This document shows positions 9,435-20,088 of a DNA stretch of 61,089 nucleotides, in pieces. The stretch lies in assembly GCF_001995255.1 (NCBI RefSeq), contig NZ_MUZR01000011.1:1-61089 (forward strand). The letters are read 5' to 3'. The number at the start of each line of letters is the position of its first letter. Within the stretch, counting starts at the first letter, position 1. Below the pieces are notes generated by a model, which worked only from the letters and a program-made list of their open reading frames with translations, was not told where the DNA came from and ran no database searches. Source of the stretch: Thioalkalivibrio halophilus. Its GTDB lineage: Bacteria > Pseudomonadota > Gammaproteobacteria > Ectothiorhodospirales > Ectothiorhodospiraceae. The position numbers and the translations under genes are program-made.

Positions 9435-10751
9435 TCAGCGGGCGGCACGGACCTCGCGGATTTCGTCACGCTGCAGCCGAATCACGATGAACCCGCCATG
9501 CAGTCGCTGGCGCAGGCGCAGGTGATCGTCGCCCGCCTCCAGCAGTCGGCCCGGGCGACGGTGCCCGCGTTCGGTAATCACGATGGCGTATCGGTCGACA
9601 TGCCCCGGCAGGGCTTCCCAGGCGAGGATTCCGCCCGTCGGGGCGCCCGGTGCGAGCGCGGTTTCAGTCCCGGAATCGGGTGCGGGGAGGGTTGCCGTCT
9701 CCGCGGCCGTCGGATCCTGCTCGGGGGCGGGTTGGTCCTCCTCGGGCAGGCCGACAAAGTTCCCCGTGTGCAGGTCCACGGGGCCGATGCGCTCGCCGTT
9801 GACCGTAAGGCGCAGGTCGAGCTGATCCAGTAGTTGCACCGGAGAATCCATGCCCCGTGTCTCCCGCAGCGGCTCGCGCACGCGCCCCACCCGGATCTCG
9901 ACGGACTCGGGGTTCGCGATGAATTCGCGGTAGCCATGCGTCAGGATCGGCCCCGGCTGCAGTCCGGCATCGGCCCATACCTGCAGCCATTCGCCCATGT
10001 GGTGCTCGCGCCAGGGTTCTGCCGCCATGCCGCTTTCGCGGATACACAAGTCCTGGAGGGAGGCATAATAGCCCGCATCGCGGTATTCGAAGGTCAGCTC
10101 GCGCATCGGTGCCTCCAGCAGCGCTGGGGCCAGGCGGTCCAGATTGCGCGTGCCCGCCCGGGGTTCCAGTTCCATCCGGGTGTGGAAGATACCGAGCCCG
10201 CCGGCGTGGTGTTCGCTGCGCAGCTCCATCCGCTCGCCGCTGCCCTCGATACGGTAGGACAGCGCAAGGTCGACCGGCGGACGATCCAGGCCCAGACGGT
10301 CGAGAACGCGGGTGTGATCGCTGTCGGCAAGGGCGGCGCAGCCGGCGGTATCCAGGCGCGTGAAAAAACGGGCCAGGGGGGCGTTCGCGTTCGCGCGCGA
10401 CCATGTCGCGGGGATCCGGAGCTGGTGCACCGAGACGCCCAGGGCCCGCGGCAGACGGTCACGCGCCAGGGTCCGGCGCAGGCGCAGGAGCTCCGGGATG
10501 CTTTCGCTCTCCAGGCTGATCCGCTCGGCCTGCAGCCTCCCGGGGAGGGCGTGCGGATCGAAACGGAGCCCTTCCACATGCAGGTGGCCGTTCACGCCGA
10601 TGCGCACCCGGGAATAGTCCAGCTCGCCCAGGGGGCGCAGCTCGGCCGCGAGATCGTCGAGGCTGCCCTCGATCTGACCGATTTCGTACTGGTGGTAACC
10701 CAGTCCGGCAAGCACCAGGACCGCACCGCCGATGGCGACTTGCTTGAGCAT
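9435..10751 (-). CDS. Membrane-anchored protein of unknown function
   Basis: I do not recognise a characterised family. The 438-residue product begins with one hydrophobic anchor (about residues 5-20). A long extracytoplasmic region follows with alternating hydrophobic and polar residues suggesting beta structure (for example LDYSRVRIGVNGHLHVEGL, which recalls AsmA/YdgA-like envelope proteins). Next comes a Pro/Glu/Ala-rich acidic linker (about 345-380). The compact C-terminal domain of about 60 residues (YAIVITERGHRRPGRLLE) looks like a small beta barrel. It sits between metG and mrp, flanked by diverged copies of one intergenic sequence. Its start is ATG 10751. Confidence 0.55.
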   Translation of the reverse strand: MLKQVAIGGAVLVLAGLGYHQYEIGQIEGSLDDLAAELRPLGELDYSRVRIGVNGHLHVEGLRFDPHALPGRLQAERISLESESIPELLRLRRTLARDRLPRALGVSVHQLRIPATWSRANANAPLARFFTRLDTAGCAALADSDHTRVLDRLGLDRPPVDLALSYRIEGSGERMELRSEHHAGGLGIFHTRMELEPRAGTRNLDRLAPALLEAPMRELTFEYRDAGYYASLQDLCIRESGMAAEPWREHHMGEWLQVWADAGLQPGPILTHGYREFIANPESVEIRVGRVREPLRETRGMDSPVQLLDQLDLRLTVNGERIGPVDLHTGNFVGLPEEDQPAPEQDPTAAETATLPAPDSGTETALAPGAPTGGILAWEALPGHVDRYAIVITERGHRRPGRLLEAGDDHLRLRQRLHGGFIVIRLQRDEIREVRAAR

Positions 10752-11299
10752 TGTTTGTCCGTTTCCGTACCGCTGGCTGCCGACGTCGCATTCGGATGCG
10801 CGCCGCGCGAGATTCTACATTAAGGGCTTTGGCCGGGGGATGCACGGCGCGGCATGCACGGCGGGCGGGTTCTGCCGGCCGGGTCACATTGCTGGAGCTA
10901 TCGGGTGACGGGTGTCAAGCCCCGTGACTGTCCACAGAACCTGTGGATAACTCTGTGGGAAAACCCGTGGCATTTGTCCGCAAGCCTTGTCAGACGGGGC
11001 TTTGCCTCAGATTGGTCAAAAAACGACCAACTTTTTAAAAACTATTCATAAACAGGGACTTGAAAAAGTTTTGTCGAGTGTCTTTCCGGCTGTTTTCGCT
11101 ATCCTGTCCCGCCGGGGTGGCCGATCGCCGCGGATGTGCACAAATCGGACAATCTGTCGGGCTGGGGCCTTGACAGGCCTCCTCTCGGCCCGGATCCGGG
11201 GACGCCGAAAGTCGGCCGTGGCGTGCAGTCATTGGCGTCCCGGTCTGCGGGCAGTAGAATCGCGCGATCACACTCCCAATCAACGGAAACCGGGCAACC
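10752..11299. promoter_or_regulatory. Divergent promoter region with copy 2 of the duplicated block
   Basis: 548 bp without a gene, between the unknown gene (minus) and mrp (plus). It contains the second copy of the block seen upstream of metG (about 10929-11090). A perfect DnaA-box sequence TGTGGATAA lies at 10942-10950 (TTATCCACA on the minus strand), and an AT-rich stretch at 11015-11080 could host promoters. The rest, 11090-11299, is GC-rich leader sequence for mrp. Confidence 0.55.
10929..11090 (+). repeat. Direct repeat copy 2 with DnaA box (mrp side)
   Basis: Second copy of the diverged direct repeat described at 9201-9360. It keeps TGTCCACAGAACCTGTGGA followed by TAACTCTGTGGGAAAA and includes the exact DnaA-box 9-mer TTATCCACA on the minus strand at 10942-10950. 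The same 9-mer is altered to TTGTCCACA in copy 1. Confidence 0.65.
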
Positions 11300-12391
<1,092 letters not shown>

Positions 12392-12410
12392 TGACCGCGG
12401 GCGATCAGGG

Positions 12411-12977
12411 ATGACCATCAAGTCCGACCGCTGGATCCGCCGCATGGCCGAGGCCGAAGGGATGATCGAACCCTTCGAGCCCGGCCAGATCCGCTACCGC
12501 GACGACGAGCGCATCGTCTCCTACGGCACATCCAGCTACGGCTACGACGTGCGCTGTTCCGATCACTTCAAGATCTTCACCAACATCAATTCTTCCATCG
12601 TCGACCCCAAGGGCTTCGACGAGGGGAGTTTTGTGGATGTGCATGCCGACGTCTGCATCATCCCTCCCAACTCGTTCGCGCTGGCGCATACGGTCGAGTA
12701 CTTCCGCATCCCGCGCGACGTGCTGACCATCTGCCTGGGCAAGTCGACCTATGCCCGCTGCGGCATCATCGTCAACGTGACACCGCTGGAACCCGAGTGG
12801 GAAGGCCACGTGACCCTGGAGTTCTCCAACACCACGCCGCTGCCGGCCAAGGTGTATGCCAACGAAGGGGTGGCGCAGATGCTGTTCCTGCAGTCGGACG
12901 AGGAGTGCGAGACCTCGTATCGGGACCGCGGGGGCAAGTACCAGGGCCAGCGCGGGGTCACGCTGCCGCGCACCTGA
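12411..12977 (+). CDS. dcd: dCTP deaminase
   Basis: Trimeric enzyme deaminating dCTP to dUTP in pyrimidine nucleotide synthesis. The 188 residues match the family's length and contain [24 protein letters not shown], the substrate-binding [10 protein letters not shown] and the tail [18 protein letters not shown]. The start ATG at 12411 lies 19 bp after the mrp stop. It converges on the patatin gene, with only 12 bp between stops. Confidence 0.96.
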   Translation: MTIKSDRWIRRMAEAEGMIEPFEPGQIRYRDDERIVSYGTSSYGYDVRCSDHFKIFTNINSSIVDPKGFDEGSFVDVHADVCIIPPNSFALAHTVEYFRIPRDVLTICLGKSTYARCGIIVNVTPLEPEWEGHVTLEFSNTTPLPAKVYANEGVAQMLFLQSDEECETSYRDRGGKYQGQRGVTLPRT

Positions 12978-12989
12978 GGCCGGCCGGCG

Positions 12990-13949
12990 TCAGCGCTCCA
13001 GCGCGAAACGCCGCTCGGCCAGCTCGTAACCCAGGTCGATCATCTCCCGCGCGCGGTGGAAGTCGAACACTCCGCAGGCATTCACGGGCACCTCGATCAG
13101 GTGCTCGGGGTTGTAGGCGGCCACGCGGAAACGCGCGATGCTGCCCTGCATGGCCTCGATGGAATGCGAGACCATGTCGATCATTCCCAGCGCCCGCGCC
13201 TCCTGTTCCCGGCTCAGCTGCGGGTCCGCCTCGTCCAGGCCCAGACGCCCCTGCCAGTCCTGCAGCCAGGAGCCGATGCGGTCGGGCAGCACGTCGCGCG
13301 CGCTGCGCAGGCCGTCGCGCAGGCGAGTGGCGGCGGAATCCCCCTGATGGTCTCCGGGCGAACTGCGTTTCGGACCCAGACGCTCGTCCACCCGTCCGTT
13401 GAGGCTGACCGCGATGGTGACGTCGCTGTCGTCGTACAGGGTCGGAGCGATGGGGACCGGGTTGAGCAGGCCGCCGTCCACCAGCAGCCGCCCGTTCAGG
13501 CGCACCGGGGTGAATACCGTGGGGATGGCGATGGACGCGCGAATGGCGTCGAACAGCGCCCCCTCGTTGAGCCACACCTCGCGCTCGCGTTCGATGTCCG
13601 TGGCCACCGCGGTAAAGCGGATGGGCAGATTGCGGATGTCGGTATCGCCCAGCATCTCGCGGAGCTTCTCGACCAGGCGTTCGCCGCGGAACAGACCGGC
13701 CCCGGAGAACGAGAAATCCAGCAGCCGCCAGACGTCCTGGCGCCGCAGGGTGCACACCCATTCCTCGTAGGTGTCCAGCTGCCCGGCCGCATAGATGCCG
13801 CCGACCACCGCCCCCATGGAGGAGCCGGCAATCGTCCGGATCTCGTAGTTTGCATGGTCTTCCAGCCAGCGGATGACCCCGATCTCGGCGAGACCGCGGG
13901 CTCCGCCGCTGCCGAGCACGAGCGAGACGGTCCTGGGTGGTTGTGGCAC
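12990..13949 (-). CDS. Patatin-like phospholipase family protein
   Basis: Cytoplasmic patatin/RssA-type serine hydrolase of 319 residues with a Ser-Asp dyad. The oxyanion loop GSGGARGLAEIGV is at residues 13-25, the nucleophile elbow is GSSMGA (about 43-48), and the catalytic Asp lies in VDGGLLNPVP. The last third is helical and charged, with no recognised domain. Substrate is unknown; phospholipase or lysophospholipase activity is inferred from the family. It precedes, on the minus strand, the end of the small ORF at 13961-14395, which lies immediately upstream and may be co-transcribed. Confidence 0.88.
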   Translation of the reverse strand: MPQPPRTVSLVLGSGGARGLAEIGVIRWLEDHANYEIRTIAGSSMGAVVGGIYAAGQLDTYEEWVCTLRRQDVWRLLDFSFSGAGLFRGERLVEKLREMLGDTDIRNLPIRFTAVATDIEREREVWLNEGALFDAIRASIAIPTVFTPVRLNGRLLVDGGLLNPVPIAPTLYDDSDVTIAVSLNGRVDERLGPKRSSPGDHQGDSAATRLRDGLRSARDVLPDRIGSWLQDWQGRLGLDEADPQLSREQEARALGMIDMVSHSIEAMQGSIARFRVAAYNPEHLIEVPVNACGVFDFHRAREMIDLGYELAERRFALER

Positions 13950-13960
13950 GGCGCGGTTCC

Positions 13961-14395
13961 TCAGTTCCGTTCGGGGTCAAGCAGATGGTCGTGCAGGGCG
14001 GTGGCCTGTTCGCCGGCCGGTTCCTCGATGCGGATCTGCCAGACCGCGGCCGGGTGGTCCGGGCTCCAGTCGCTGAAGACCACTAGTCCGGCGTAAGGGC
14101 CGGAACCGGTGATGCGGCCGTGGACCAGGCGTCCCTCGGAGTCGGCATCCAGCCGCACGGAGAACTCCGGGGTGGGCGCGGGAAGCGTCCAGGAACCGTC
14201 GCGGCCGTGTTCGCGAAAGCCCTCGCTGGAGGGCACCGCAGCATCGCCGAAATGGCGCTGCAGCAGCGGCACCGCCAGGCGGTGCGGCAGGCCCAGCACG
14301 GTTTCCACGCCGGCGCGCCCCCGGTCCACCGCGCGCGCGGCGGTGTCCAGCGGATTCCTGCGACGGAACGGATTGCGCAGCCAGCGGATCATCAC
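13961..14395 (-). CDS. Hypothetical protein, 144 residues
   Basis: No family recognised. The product begins with a basic stretch (MMIRWLRNPFRRRNPLD). A region with charged and small residues and possible beta strands follows (GRLVHGRITGSGPYAGLVVFSDWSPD). It lacks clear membrane segments or a signal peptide. It ends 11 bp before the start of the patatin gene on the same strand, suggesting a two-gene transcript. Codon usage resembles neighbours, so I regard it as a real gene. Confidence 0.6.
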   Translation of the reverse strand: MMIRWLRNPFRRRNPLDTAARAVDRGRAGVETVLGLPHRLAVPLLQRHFGDAAVPSSEGFREHGRDGSWTLPAPTPEFSVRLDADSEGRLVHGRITGSGPYAGLVVFSDWSPDHPAAVWQIRIEEPAGEQATALHDHLLDPERN

Positions 14396-14529
14396 GCCGG
14401 CATGATCAAACAGCCCGTCCGGTGCTGCAAATAGGCACAGGTTTCGCCCGAGCCACCCCCTGGCATCCGGCCGGCAGGGTCGCTACGGTGAAATGGCTAC
14501 AGGCCACACGAACGTTCCAGGAGGTCCTT

Positions 14530-15006
14530 ATGGGTTTTGCCCTGTCCGACATGCAGCTCATCAGCCCGGAATTCGAGTCGCGCGGGAAGATCCCGGCGCG
14601 TTACACCGGCGAGGGCGAGGATGTGTCCCCGTCGCTGGCCTGGAGCGGGGCCCCCGAGGGCACCCGCGGGTTCGCGATCATCTGTCACGATCCCGATGCC
14701 CCGCTGGTCAAGCCCGGCGCCTACGGTTTCGTTCACTGGGTGCTGTACAACCTGCCACCCGACGTCACCAACCTGGAGGCCGGCACCTCGCTGGGGACCG
14801 CCGGGCACACCGATTTCGACCGCAGCGGTTACGGCGGCCCCATGCCGCCCGGCGGGCACGGCGTGCACCACTACTTCTTCTGGGTGCTGGCGCTGGATGC
14901 CGATCTCCAGGCTCCGCCGGGGCTGACCCTGGAACAGTTCCTGGAGCGTGCCGAACCGCACGTGATCGGCATGAACCGGCTGGTGGCCACCTACACCCGC
15001 GACTGA
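14530..15006 (+). CDS. YbhB/YbcL family (PEBP) protein
   Basis: Phosphatidylethanolamine-binding-protein-like fold of 158 residues. It shows the typical segments GEGEDVSPSLAWSGAPEGT, CHDPDAPL, FVHWVLYNLP and GVHHYFFWVLALD, which line the anion-binding pocket. No signal peptide is seen, so it is probably cytoplasmic. An AGGAGG-type ribosome-binding site lies just upstream of ATG 14530, and an upstream in-frame start is rejected. Molecular function in bacteria is poorly defined. It converges on the RNA ligase gene with one base between the stop codons. Confidence 0.9.
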   Translation: MGFALSDMQLISPEFESRGKIPARYTGEGEDVSPSLAWSGAPEGTRGFAIICHDPDAPLVKPGAYGFVHWVLYNLPPDVTNLEAGTSLGTAGHTDFDRSGYGGPMPPGGHGVHHYFFWVLALDADLQAPPGLTLEQFLERAEPHVIGMNRLVATYTRD

Positions 15007-15007
15007 T

Positions 15008-16117
15008 TCAGTCGAACTGCGAGTCGCCGCGCAGGGCCGAGGCCAGGGTGCCGGTCATGCGGTCGAAACGCCGCTCCAGATCCACGCGCCAGTAGCCGGC
15101 GTGCTCGCCCGTCTCGGGCTGCGGGCTGGCGGGGTCGATGCGGACGTGGCGCCCGCCGGTGGCCCGCATGTGCTGTATGAACCGCTCGGCGTTCGCGCGT
15201 GCGCGAAAACGACAGCGGTAGGGGTGCCCGACGTGGCCCGTTTCGCGCCCGGACTGCACCGCGTCGCCTACGCCCTCGAGGAAGGCCCGGCCGAGCTCGC
15301 GCTCGATCTCCGGGTCACCGGTGCGGGCGTGCTCGGTCAGGAAGATCGCCAGGCGCATCAGGCGGTGGGTGAAGTACTCCGGGGGCAGGTCCAGCAGCTG
15401 GTTCCCGCACACCCGGATGTCGTTGATGCAGGAACGCCCGGTGACGTATTTCGCGCGTCGGTCGCCGTCTTCCTCCTTGAGCACCAACCCCTCGACACTG
15501 CGGGCATCCAGCTTCAGTACCAGCTCGCGCAGGGCGTCGACGTCCTGCGGCGAGAAGCGGCCGTGGCGCTGTGCATGCGGCAGGCGGTGCGCCCGTTCCA
15601 GGGCCTCCCGCTCGGCATGCGGCAGGAAGCCCGGCCGGTCACGTCGCATCATGTCGAATACGAACAGTTCGACGTCCCGCTCCACCTGGGCGCTCGAACC
15701 CTCGAGATAGGGGGTATCCGGGCCGGCGATCTCGGCGCACAGGATCAGGTCGGGCTCGGCCTCGAAGATCGTGGTGTCGACGAAATCGGGGACGCGATCG
15801 GTGGCGAACGGGCAGACGAAGCCCCCGCGCGAGAAGGCGTAGACCGCGTCGCCCTCGCGCAGGATGCGCACGTTGAAGCCGTCGATCTTCTCTTCCGCCC
15901 GGAACGGCGCAACGAACTGACGGTGCAGGCCGGCCTCCAGGGACTGGATGCGCGCGATGGAGGGGTAGCCCGGGAGTACGCGGCCGCCCGGCAGGACCAC
16001 GCTCCCGCGCGGATGGCCGTCCACGGCCTCCAGCAGCCGGTGGTAATGCAGCCCCGCGTATTCCTGCGCGCTGGCACGACCTGCCTCCACGGCATTGTTC
16101 AGAGTGTTCTGGTCCAT
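15008..16117 (-). CDS. ATP-dependent RNA ligase, Rnl3-like (archaeal type)
   Basis: Nucleotidyltransferase-superfamily ligase of 369 residues. Motif I KIDG has its adenylated Lys at residue 77 ([11 protein letters not shown]). Motif III-like ELFVFDMM, motif [11 protein letters not shown] and motif V RAKYV follow in order. The extended C-terminal helical domain (about 240-369) and overall layout resemble the homodimeric Rnl3 ligases known from archaea. Those seal or circularise RNA 5'-phosphate and 3'-OH ends. The start at ATG 16117 has a G-rich ribosome-binding site and overlaps the transporter gene by 19 bp. Substrate in this host is unknown. Confidence 0.8.
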   Translation of the reverse strand: MDQNTLNNAVEAGRASAQEYAGLHYHRLLEAVDGHPRGSVVLPGGRVLPGYPSIARIQSLEAGLHRQFVAPFRAEEKIDGFNVRILREGDAVYAFSRGGFVCPFATDRVPDFVDTTIFEAEPDLILCAEIAGPDTPYLEGSSAQVERDVELFVFDMMRRDRPGFLPHAEREALERAHRLPHAQRHGRFSPQDVDALRELVLKLDARSVEGLVLKEEDGDRRAKYVTGRSCINDIRVCGNQLLDLPPEYFTHRLMRLAIFLTEHARTGDPEIERELGRAFLEGVGDAVQSGRETGHVGHPYRCRFRARANAERFIQHMRATGGRHVRIDPASPQPETGEHAGYWRVDLERRFDRMTGTLASALRGDSQFD

Positions 16118-17799
16118 GCCCGATCCCCCCTCGCGTTGTTTCGCCGGCTCCCCGAAGCGCCTCCGTCGGACAGGACCCGCACTGCCTGCAGATGTGCCCG
16201 TGCCTTGGCGGCCTGGCCGGCCATCCGGCGGGCCAGACTGATGATCCGCAGCTGGCGATCCATCTCGGCCATCGACAGCGAGCCGAAAGTCCCTTCGCGC
16301 AGCAGCGCGGCCTTGAGGTCCTGGTAGGCCTCTTCCACCTCGGTCATGGCCTGGTTCATTTCCTGTTCCCCGACGTCGTCTTCGGTTTCCACGCGGCTGC
16401 GGTCCAGGGCGTGGATGACCCGACCCTGCCAGGCGCGCCGCCGCGTGCTGATCGCTGGTGTGGCATCGTTGCCAGCCTCCCGGCGCAGACCCGCGATCTC
16501 GCCGGCCTGGTCGGCGATGTCCTGGTAGTAGCGGGCGACCCGCACGGTGCCGGCTATCCCTTCCGCGGTCGCATCCGTCATGGTGGTGTGTCCGGTCTGG
16601 GTCGCGAACTCGCCGATTGCGCCCGCGAGGTCTTCGACGATGGAATGGCGCAGCTGCATTTTGCGCTCGTCCGGCGGGACCTCGCCGAGGGCCTTGCGTG
16701 CCATGCGGTGACTCAGATCGCCGACCCGTTCGGTTTCCATGATCAGCGCCTGCAGCGCCAGCTCCGGCACCCCGGCGCTGGAACGGTCCAGGTAACGGGG
16801 GCGGGCCTCGTCCAGATCGGTGCCGCGGAAGCGGCCCTGGAGATAGCGGATCAACGGGCTCGCCAGCGGCAGCATGAGCAGGATGCCCAGCAGGTTGAAG
16901 AGGGTGTGATAGAGCGCCAGCAGGACCACCGGCGGGGCGGCCAGGACGCCGTCCTCCGTGGACAGCAGCGTGGCCGAGAGAACTGGCAGCAGCGCCAGGG
17001 CGATGACCGTGCTGATGAGCTTGAAGATGACCAGGGCTGCGGCGACGCGCTTGGCGTTGGCGGTCGCACCGATGACCACGATGACGGCTTTCACCGAAGT
17101 GCCCAGATGGGCCCCGATCATGGCGGCCGCGGCGGCCTCCAGGGAAATCGCGCCGCTCATGGCCGCGGTGAGTGCCATGGCGATGGCTGCCGAGGAGCTC
17201 TGCATGAGCATGGTCAGGCCCAGGCCGGTGGCCATCATCAGCAGGATGCCGGCGAGCCCCGGGCGCGCAATATGCCCCAGGTCCATGGCCTCGCTGACCC
17301 CCACGAACGTCTCGCGCAGGACGTCGATGCCGAGAAAGAGCAGCCCGAAACCGGCCAGGGCCAGCCCCAGGTGCCGGGCGCGGGCGCCGCGGGCGAGGAT
17401 GTATACCAGCCCGCCGATGCCGACGGCCGGCAGGGCCAGTGCCTGGATGGAGAATTCCAGCCCCAGCAGGGAGACCAGCCAGCCCGTCGCCGTGGTGCCC
17501 ATGCTGGAACCGAAGACGACCCAGACGGACTGGCTGACCGTCAGCAGACCGGCGTTGGCGAATCCGATGATCGACAGGGTGACCGCGCTGGAGGATTGCA
17601 CCAGCGCCGTGACACCGATGCCGACGCTCAGAGCACGGATGCGGGTCCGGGTCCAGTTGCCCAGAATGCTCTTCAGGGTGCGCCCGCCCGCGGTGCGCAG
17701 GCCTTCGGCCATCAGGTGCATGCCGAGCAGGAACAGGCCCAGACCGCCGAGGAAACCGGCGATCAGCGCGAGGGCGCCGGTGTCGGGGGCTCCGGTCAT
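16099..17799 (-). CDS. Na/Pi cotransporter family protein with PhoU-like tail
   Basis: Inner-membrane protein of 566 residues. It has two inverted NptA/SLC34-type repeats containing the QSSSA signature ([20 protein letters not shown] and [20 protein letters not shown]), with eight or more transmembrane segments. The C-terminal cytoplasmic domain (about 350-550) is helical and PhoU-like. It may transport phosphate or act as a regulator; the family is often misnamed. It overlaps the RNA ligase gene downstream and follows the beta-CASP RNase gene by 57 bp on the same strand. Confidence 0.85.
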   Translation of the reverse strand: MTGAPDTGALALIAGFLGGLGLFLLGMHLMAEGLRTAGGRTLKSILGNWTRTRIRALSVGIGVTALVQSSSAVTLSIIGFANAGLLTVSQSVWVVFGSSMGTTATGWLVSLLGLEFSIQALALPAVGIGGLVYILARGARARHLGLALAGFGLLFLGIDVLRETFVGVSEAMDLGHIARPGLAGILLMMATGLGLTMLMQSSSAAIAMALTAAMSGAISLEAAAAAMIGAHLGTSVKAVIVVIGATANAKRVAAALVIFKLISTVIALALLPVLSATLLSTEDGVLAAPPVVLLALYHTLFNLLGILLMLPLASPLIRYLQGRFRGTDLDEARPRYLDRSSAGVPELALQALIMETERVGDLSHRMARKALGEVPPDERKMQLRHSIVEDLAGAIGEFATQTGHTTMTDATAEGIAGTVRVARYYQDIADQAGEIAGLRREAGNDATPAISTRRRAWQGRVIHALDRSRVETEDDVGEQEMNQAMTEVEEAYQDLKAALLREGTFGSLSMAEMDRQLRIISLARRMAGQAAKARAHLQAVRVLSDGGASGSRRNNARGDRAWTRTL

Positions 17800-17856
17800 G
17801 GTCGTACCCCGATGCCCGTTCCCGAGCCCTTTTCCGGGCCCGGGGCCGGGCGGCGG

Positions 17857-19254
17857 CTACAGCTCGATGGTGTCGCCATAGTCCGGGATGCGGGCGTCCA
17901 GGTCGCGTTCGCGCATCACCTGCGCCAGGGCCTCGCGCGCGGCCGGTTCGCCGTGCACCAGATGGAAGACCGGTCGGTCGCGGAAGCCGGCGGCCCAGTC
18001 GACGAGCCGGGACTGGCCGGCGTGCGCGGAGAGCCCGCCCAGGGTATGCACATGGCCCTTCACCGCGATGTCGTCGCCGTGGATCTTGACCGAGCGGGCG
18101 CCGTCCACCAGCTGGCGGCCGAGGGTCCCGGCGGCCTGGAAACCGGCGATCACGAGATGCGTGCTGCGTCGTTCGAGGTTGTATTTGAGGTGGTGGCGGA
18201 TACGGCCGCCGTTGCACATCCCGGCGCCGGCGATGATGATCGCGCCGCCGGAGATGCGGTTGATGGCCATGGATTCTTCCACCGTGCGGGTGAACTCCAG
18301 CGGCGGGAGGTATTCCCGCGGGTTCCCGTTGGCCGCCTGATGCAGCCGCTCCAGGTCTTTCGCGTTCAGGGACTGGCGGCAGCGCGCGTACAGCTCGGTG
18401 ACGCGGATGCCCATCGGGCTGTCGAGGAAGATCTTCTGCTGCGGCACCCGGCCGGCGTGGTGCAGCATGCCGAGGTGGTAGAGGATTTCCTGCGTGCGGC
18501 CCACGGCGAAGGCGGGGATCAGTACGTTGCCGCCGTCGTCCCAGGCCTCCTGCAGGATCTGCGCGAACTCGTCGATGGTTTCTTCCAGCGGGCGGTGGTC
18601 GCGGTCGCCGTAGGTGCTTTCCAGCAGTACGTGGTCCGCCTGCTCCGGGCGCGCGGGGTCGTTCATCAGCACCGATTCGGGGTTGCCGAGGTCGCCGGAG
18701 AAGAGCAGCCGCCGCTCGCGGCCGCCGGACGGCACCACCAGTTCGACGATGGCGGCACCCAGGATATGCCCGGCGTCGTGGAAGGTCAGGCGCGACCCGT
18801 CTTCCAGGTGCCGGGGCTGGCCGTAGGAGACCGGCTCGCACAGTTCGAGCGTTGTCTCCACGTCCTGTTCGTCGTACAGCGGCTCCAGCAGCTCGCGGTC
18901 GTTGCGCGCGCGCCACTTGTTCTCCCATTCGATGTCCTTCGCCATCACGAAGGCCGAGTCGCGCAGCATGATGTCCAGCAGTTCCAGCGTCCCCGGCGTG
19001 CAGAAGATCGGGCCGCGGTAGCCGTCGCGCACCAGTTTCGGCAGCAGGCCCGAGTGGTCCAGATGGCCGTGCGAGAGGATCACGGCGTCGGTGTTCGCCG
19101 CCACCTCGGCCAGCGAGGCGCGATTGTGCTCGTCGGCGTCGCTGCCGCCCTGCTGCATGCCGCATTCGAGCAGGTAATGGGCGTGGTCGGTGTCGATGCG
19201 ATAGCGCGAACCGGTGACCTCGCCGGTGGCGCCCTGAAAGGTAAGCTGTGCCAT
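17857..19254 (-). CDS. Beta-CASP metallo-beta-lactamase ribonuclease
   Basis: 465-residue MBL-fold RNase of the CPSF/Ysh1-like class. The Zn-binding motif HGHLDH is at residues 62-67 (LSHGHLDHSGLLPKL). Further ligands lie in DAGHILGAA and SGDLG. The beta-CASP insert contains PAFAVGRTQEILYHLG, and the RNA-specificity segment includes VKGHVHTLGGLSAHAGQ and HGEPAAREAL. Such enzymes are exo- or endoribonucleases in RNA processing and decay. It is the second gene of an apparent minus-strand run with the PII-like gene, transporter and RNA ligase, though cotranscription is not proven. Confidence 0.9.
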   Translation of the reverse strand: MAQLTFQGATGEVTGSRYRIDTDHAHYLLECGMQQGGSDADEHNRASLAEVAANTDAVILSHGHLDHSGLLPKLVRDGYRGPIFCTPGTLELLDIMLRDSAFVMAKDIEWENKWRARNDRELLEPLYDEQDVETTLELCEPVSYGQPRHLEDGSRLTFHDAGHILGAAIVELVVPSGGRERRLLFSGDLGNPESVLMNDPARPEQADHVLLESTYGDRDHRPLEETIDEFAQILQEAWDDGGNVLIPAFAVGRTQEILYHLGMLHHAGRVPQQKIFLDSPMGIRVTELYARCRQSLNAKDLERLHQAANGNPREYLPPLEFTRTVEESMAINRISGGAIIIAGAGMCNGGRIRHHLKYNLERRSTHLVIAGFQAAGTLGRQLVDGARSVKIHGDDIAVKGHVHTLGGLSAHAGQSRLVDWAAGFRDRPVFHLVHGEPAAREALAQVMRERDLDARIPDYGDTIEL

Positions 19255-19295
19255 GCCGCGCAGTGTACCGGCTTTGGCGGGGCGGTCGCAGGGGG

Positions 19296-20018
19296 TCAGC
19301 GGTCGCCGTCTTCCAGCAGCCGCTCGATCTGCTCCGGTTTGAGCCCGGCCACTCCGCGCAGTGGCAGCACCAGCCCGAGGCCGCGTCCGTGCGCGGCGAG
19401 TCCCAGTTCGGTGTCCAGCGTGGTGCGCAGGCGTTCGCCGTGGCTGGTCTCCAGGATCGCCAGCAGCAGGGTGCGGGCACCCTCGTAGTGCAGGCTGAGG
19501 ATGCGCGGGTGATGGTCGGTGGCGGCGTTGCGCGCATCCATGAGGGTGAGTCCGGCGCCGCCGCCCCGGCGCACGATCTCCACCGCGCGGTCGCGTTCGG
19601 TGTCGGGGAACATCACCGCCAGCAGCGACAGCGGCAGTCCGGCGGCCGGCGGGGGCGGCGCGTGTCCGGGCGAGGCCGGGGCCTGCGGGCGGGCGCTGGC
19701 CATGTCCAGCAGCGCATCGGTGTCGTCGGAGACGTCCAGGGTAAAGGCCAGGCCGTTATAGGGCTGCAGCAGGTCCAGTTCCAGGTTCAGCCGCCGCGCG
19801 ATGCGTTCACCGCGTGCCGGATCGGTCTTCCAGATGCACACCGATTCGAGTCCCTGGTAGGTCACGCCGAAAAAACGCATGTGCTCCGGAAAGCCGATGC
19901 CGAAGCCCTCGTGCAGCGACGGTTTCGGCGCGCCCTCCTCGGCGGCGATATGCACGGCGCGTTCCTCCAGATCGCCGGCAATCACGGCGACGAGCAGGAC
20001 GGGTGAAGGCTCGGTCAT
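19296..20018 (-). CDS. Tandem PII-like (ferredoxin-fold) domain protein, unknown function
   Basis: 240 residues that seem to contain two similar halves. Each runs LLAV...ERAVxIxxxxGA...(T/S)L and later a hydrophobic strand plus an RLxxELxL segment (VLLVAVIAGDLEERAVHIAA, then LLAVMFPDTERDRAVEIVRR with GLTLMDARN). This recalls PII/CutA-type ferredoxin folds in tandem. A Pro/Ala-rich linker joins them (about 130-150). No signal peptide. PII-like proteins usually sense small molecules and regulate transporters; the nearby Na/Pi transporter would be a candidate partner, which is inference. The start is ATG 20018, with GGAG just upstream. Confidence 0.6.
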   Translation of the reverse strand: MTEPSPVLLVAVIAGDLEERAVHIAAEEGAPKPSLHEGFGIGFPEHMRFFGVTYQGLESVCIWKTDPARGERIARRLNLELDLLQPYNGLAFTLDVSDDTDALLDMASARPQAPASPGHAPPPPAAGLPLSLLAVMFPDTERDRAVEIVRRGGGAGLTLMDARNAATDHHPRILSLHYEGARTLLLAILETSHGERLRTTLDTELGLAAHGRGLGLVLPLRGVAGLKPEQIERLLEDGDR

Positions 20019-20088
20019 GGCTCCCTCCGGGTGGCCGCGTACGGGCGGTTCGCCGCATGATAACGCAGGGGAACGAAAGGAGAACGGC

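Noticed and set aside
10929-10975. Chromosomal origin of replication
   Set aside because: One perfect DnaA box and relaxed copies, but no dnaA, dnaN or gidA nearby and no clear cluster of boxes.
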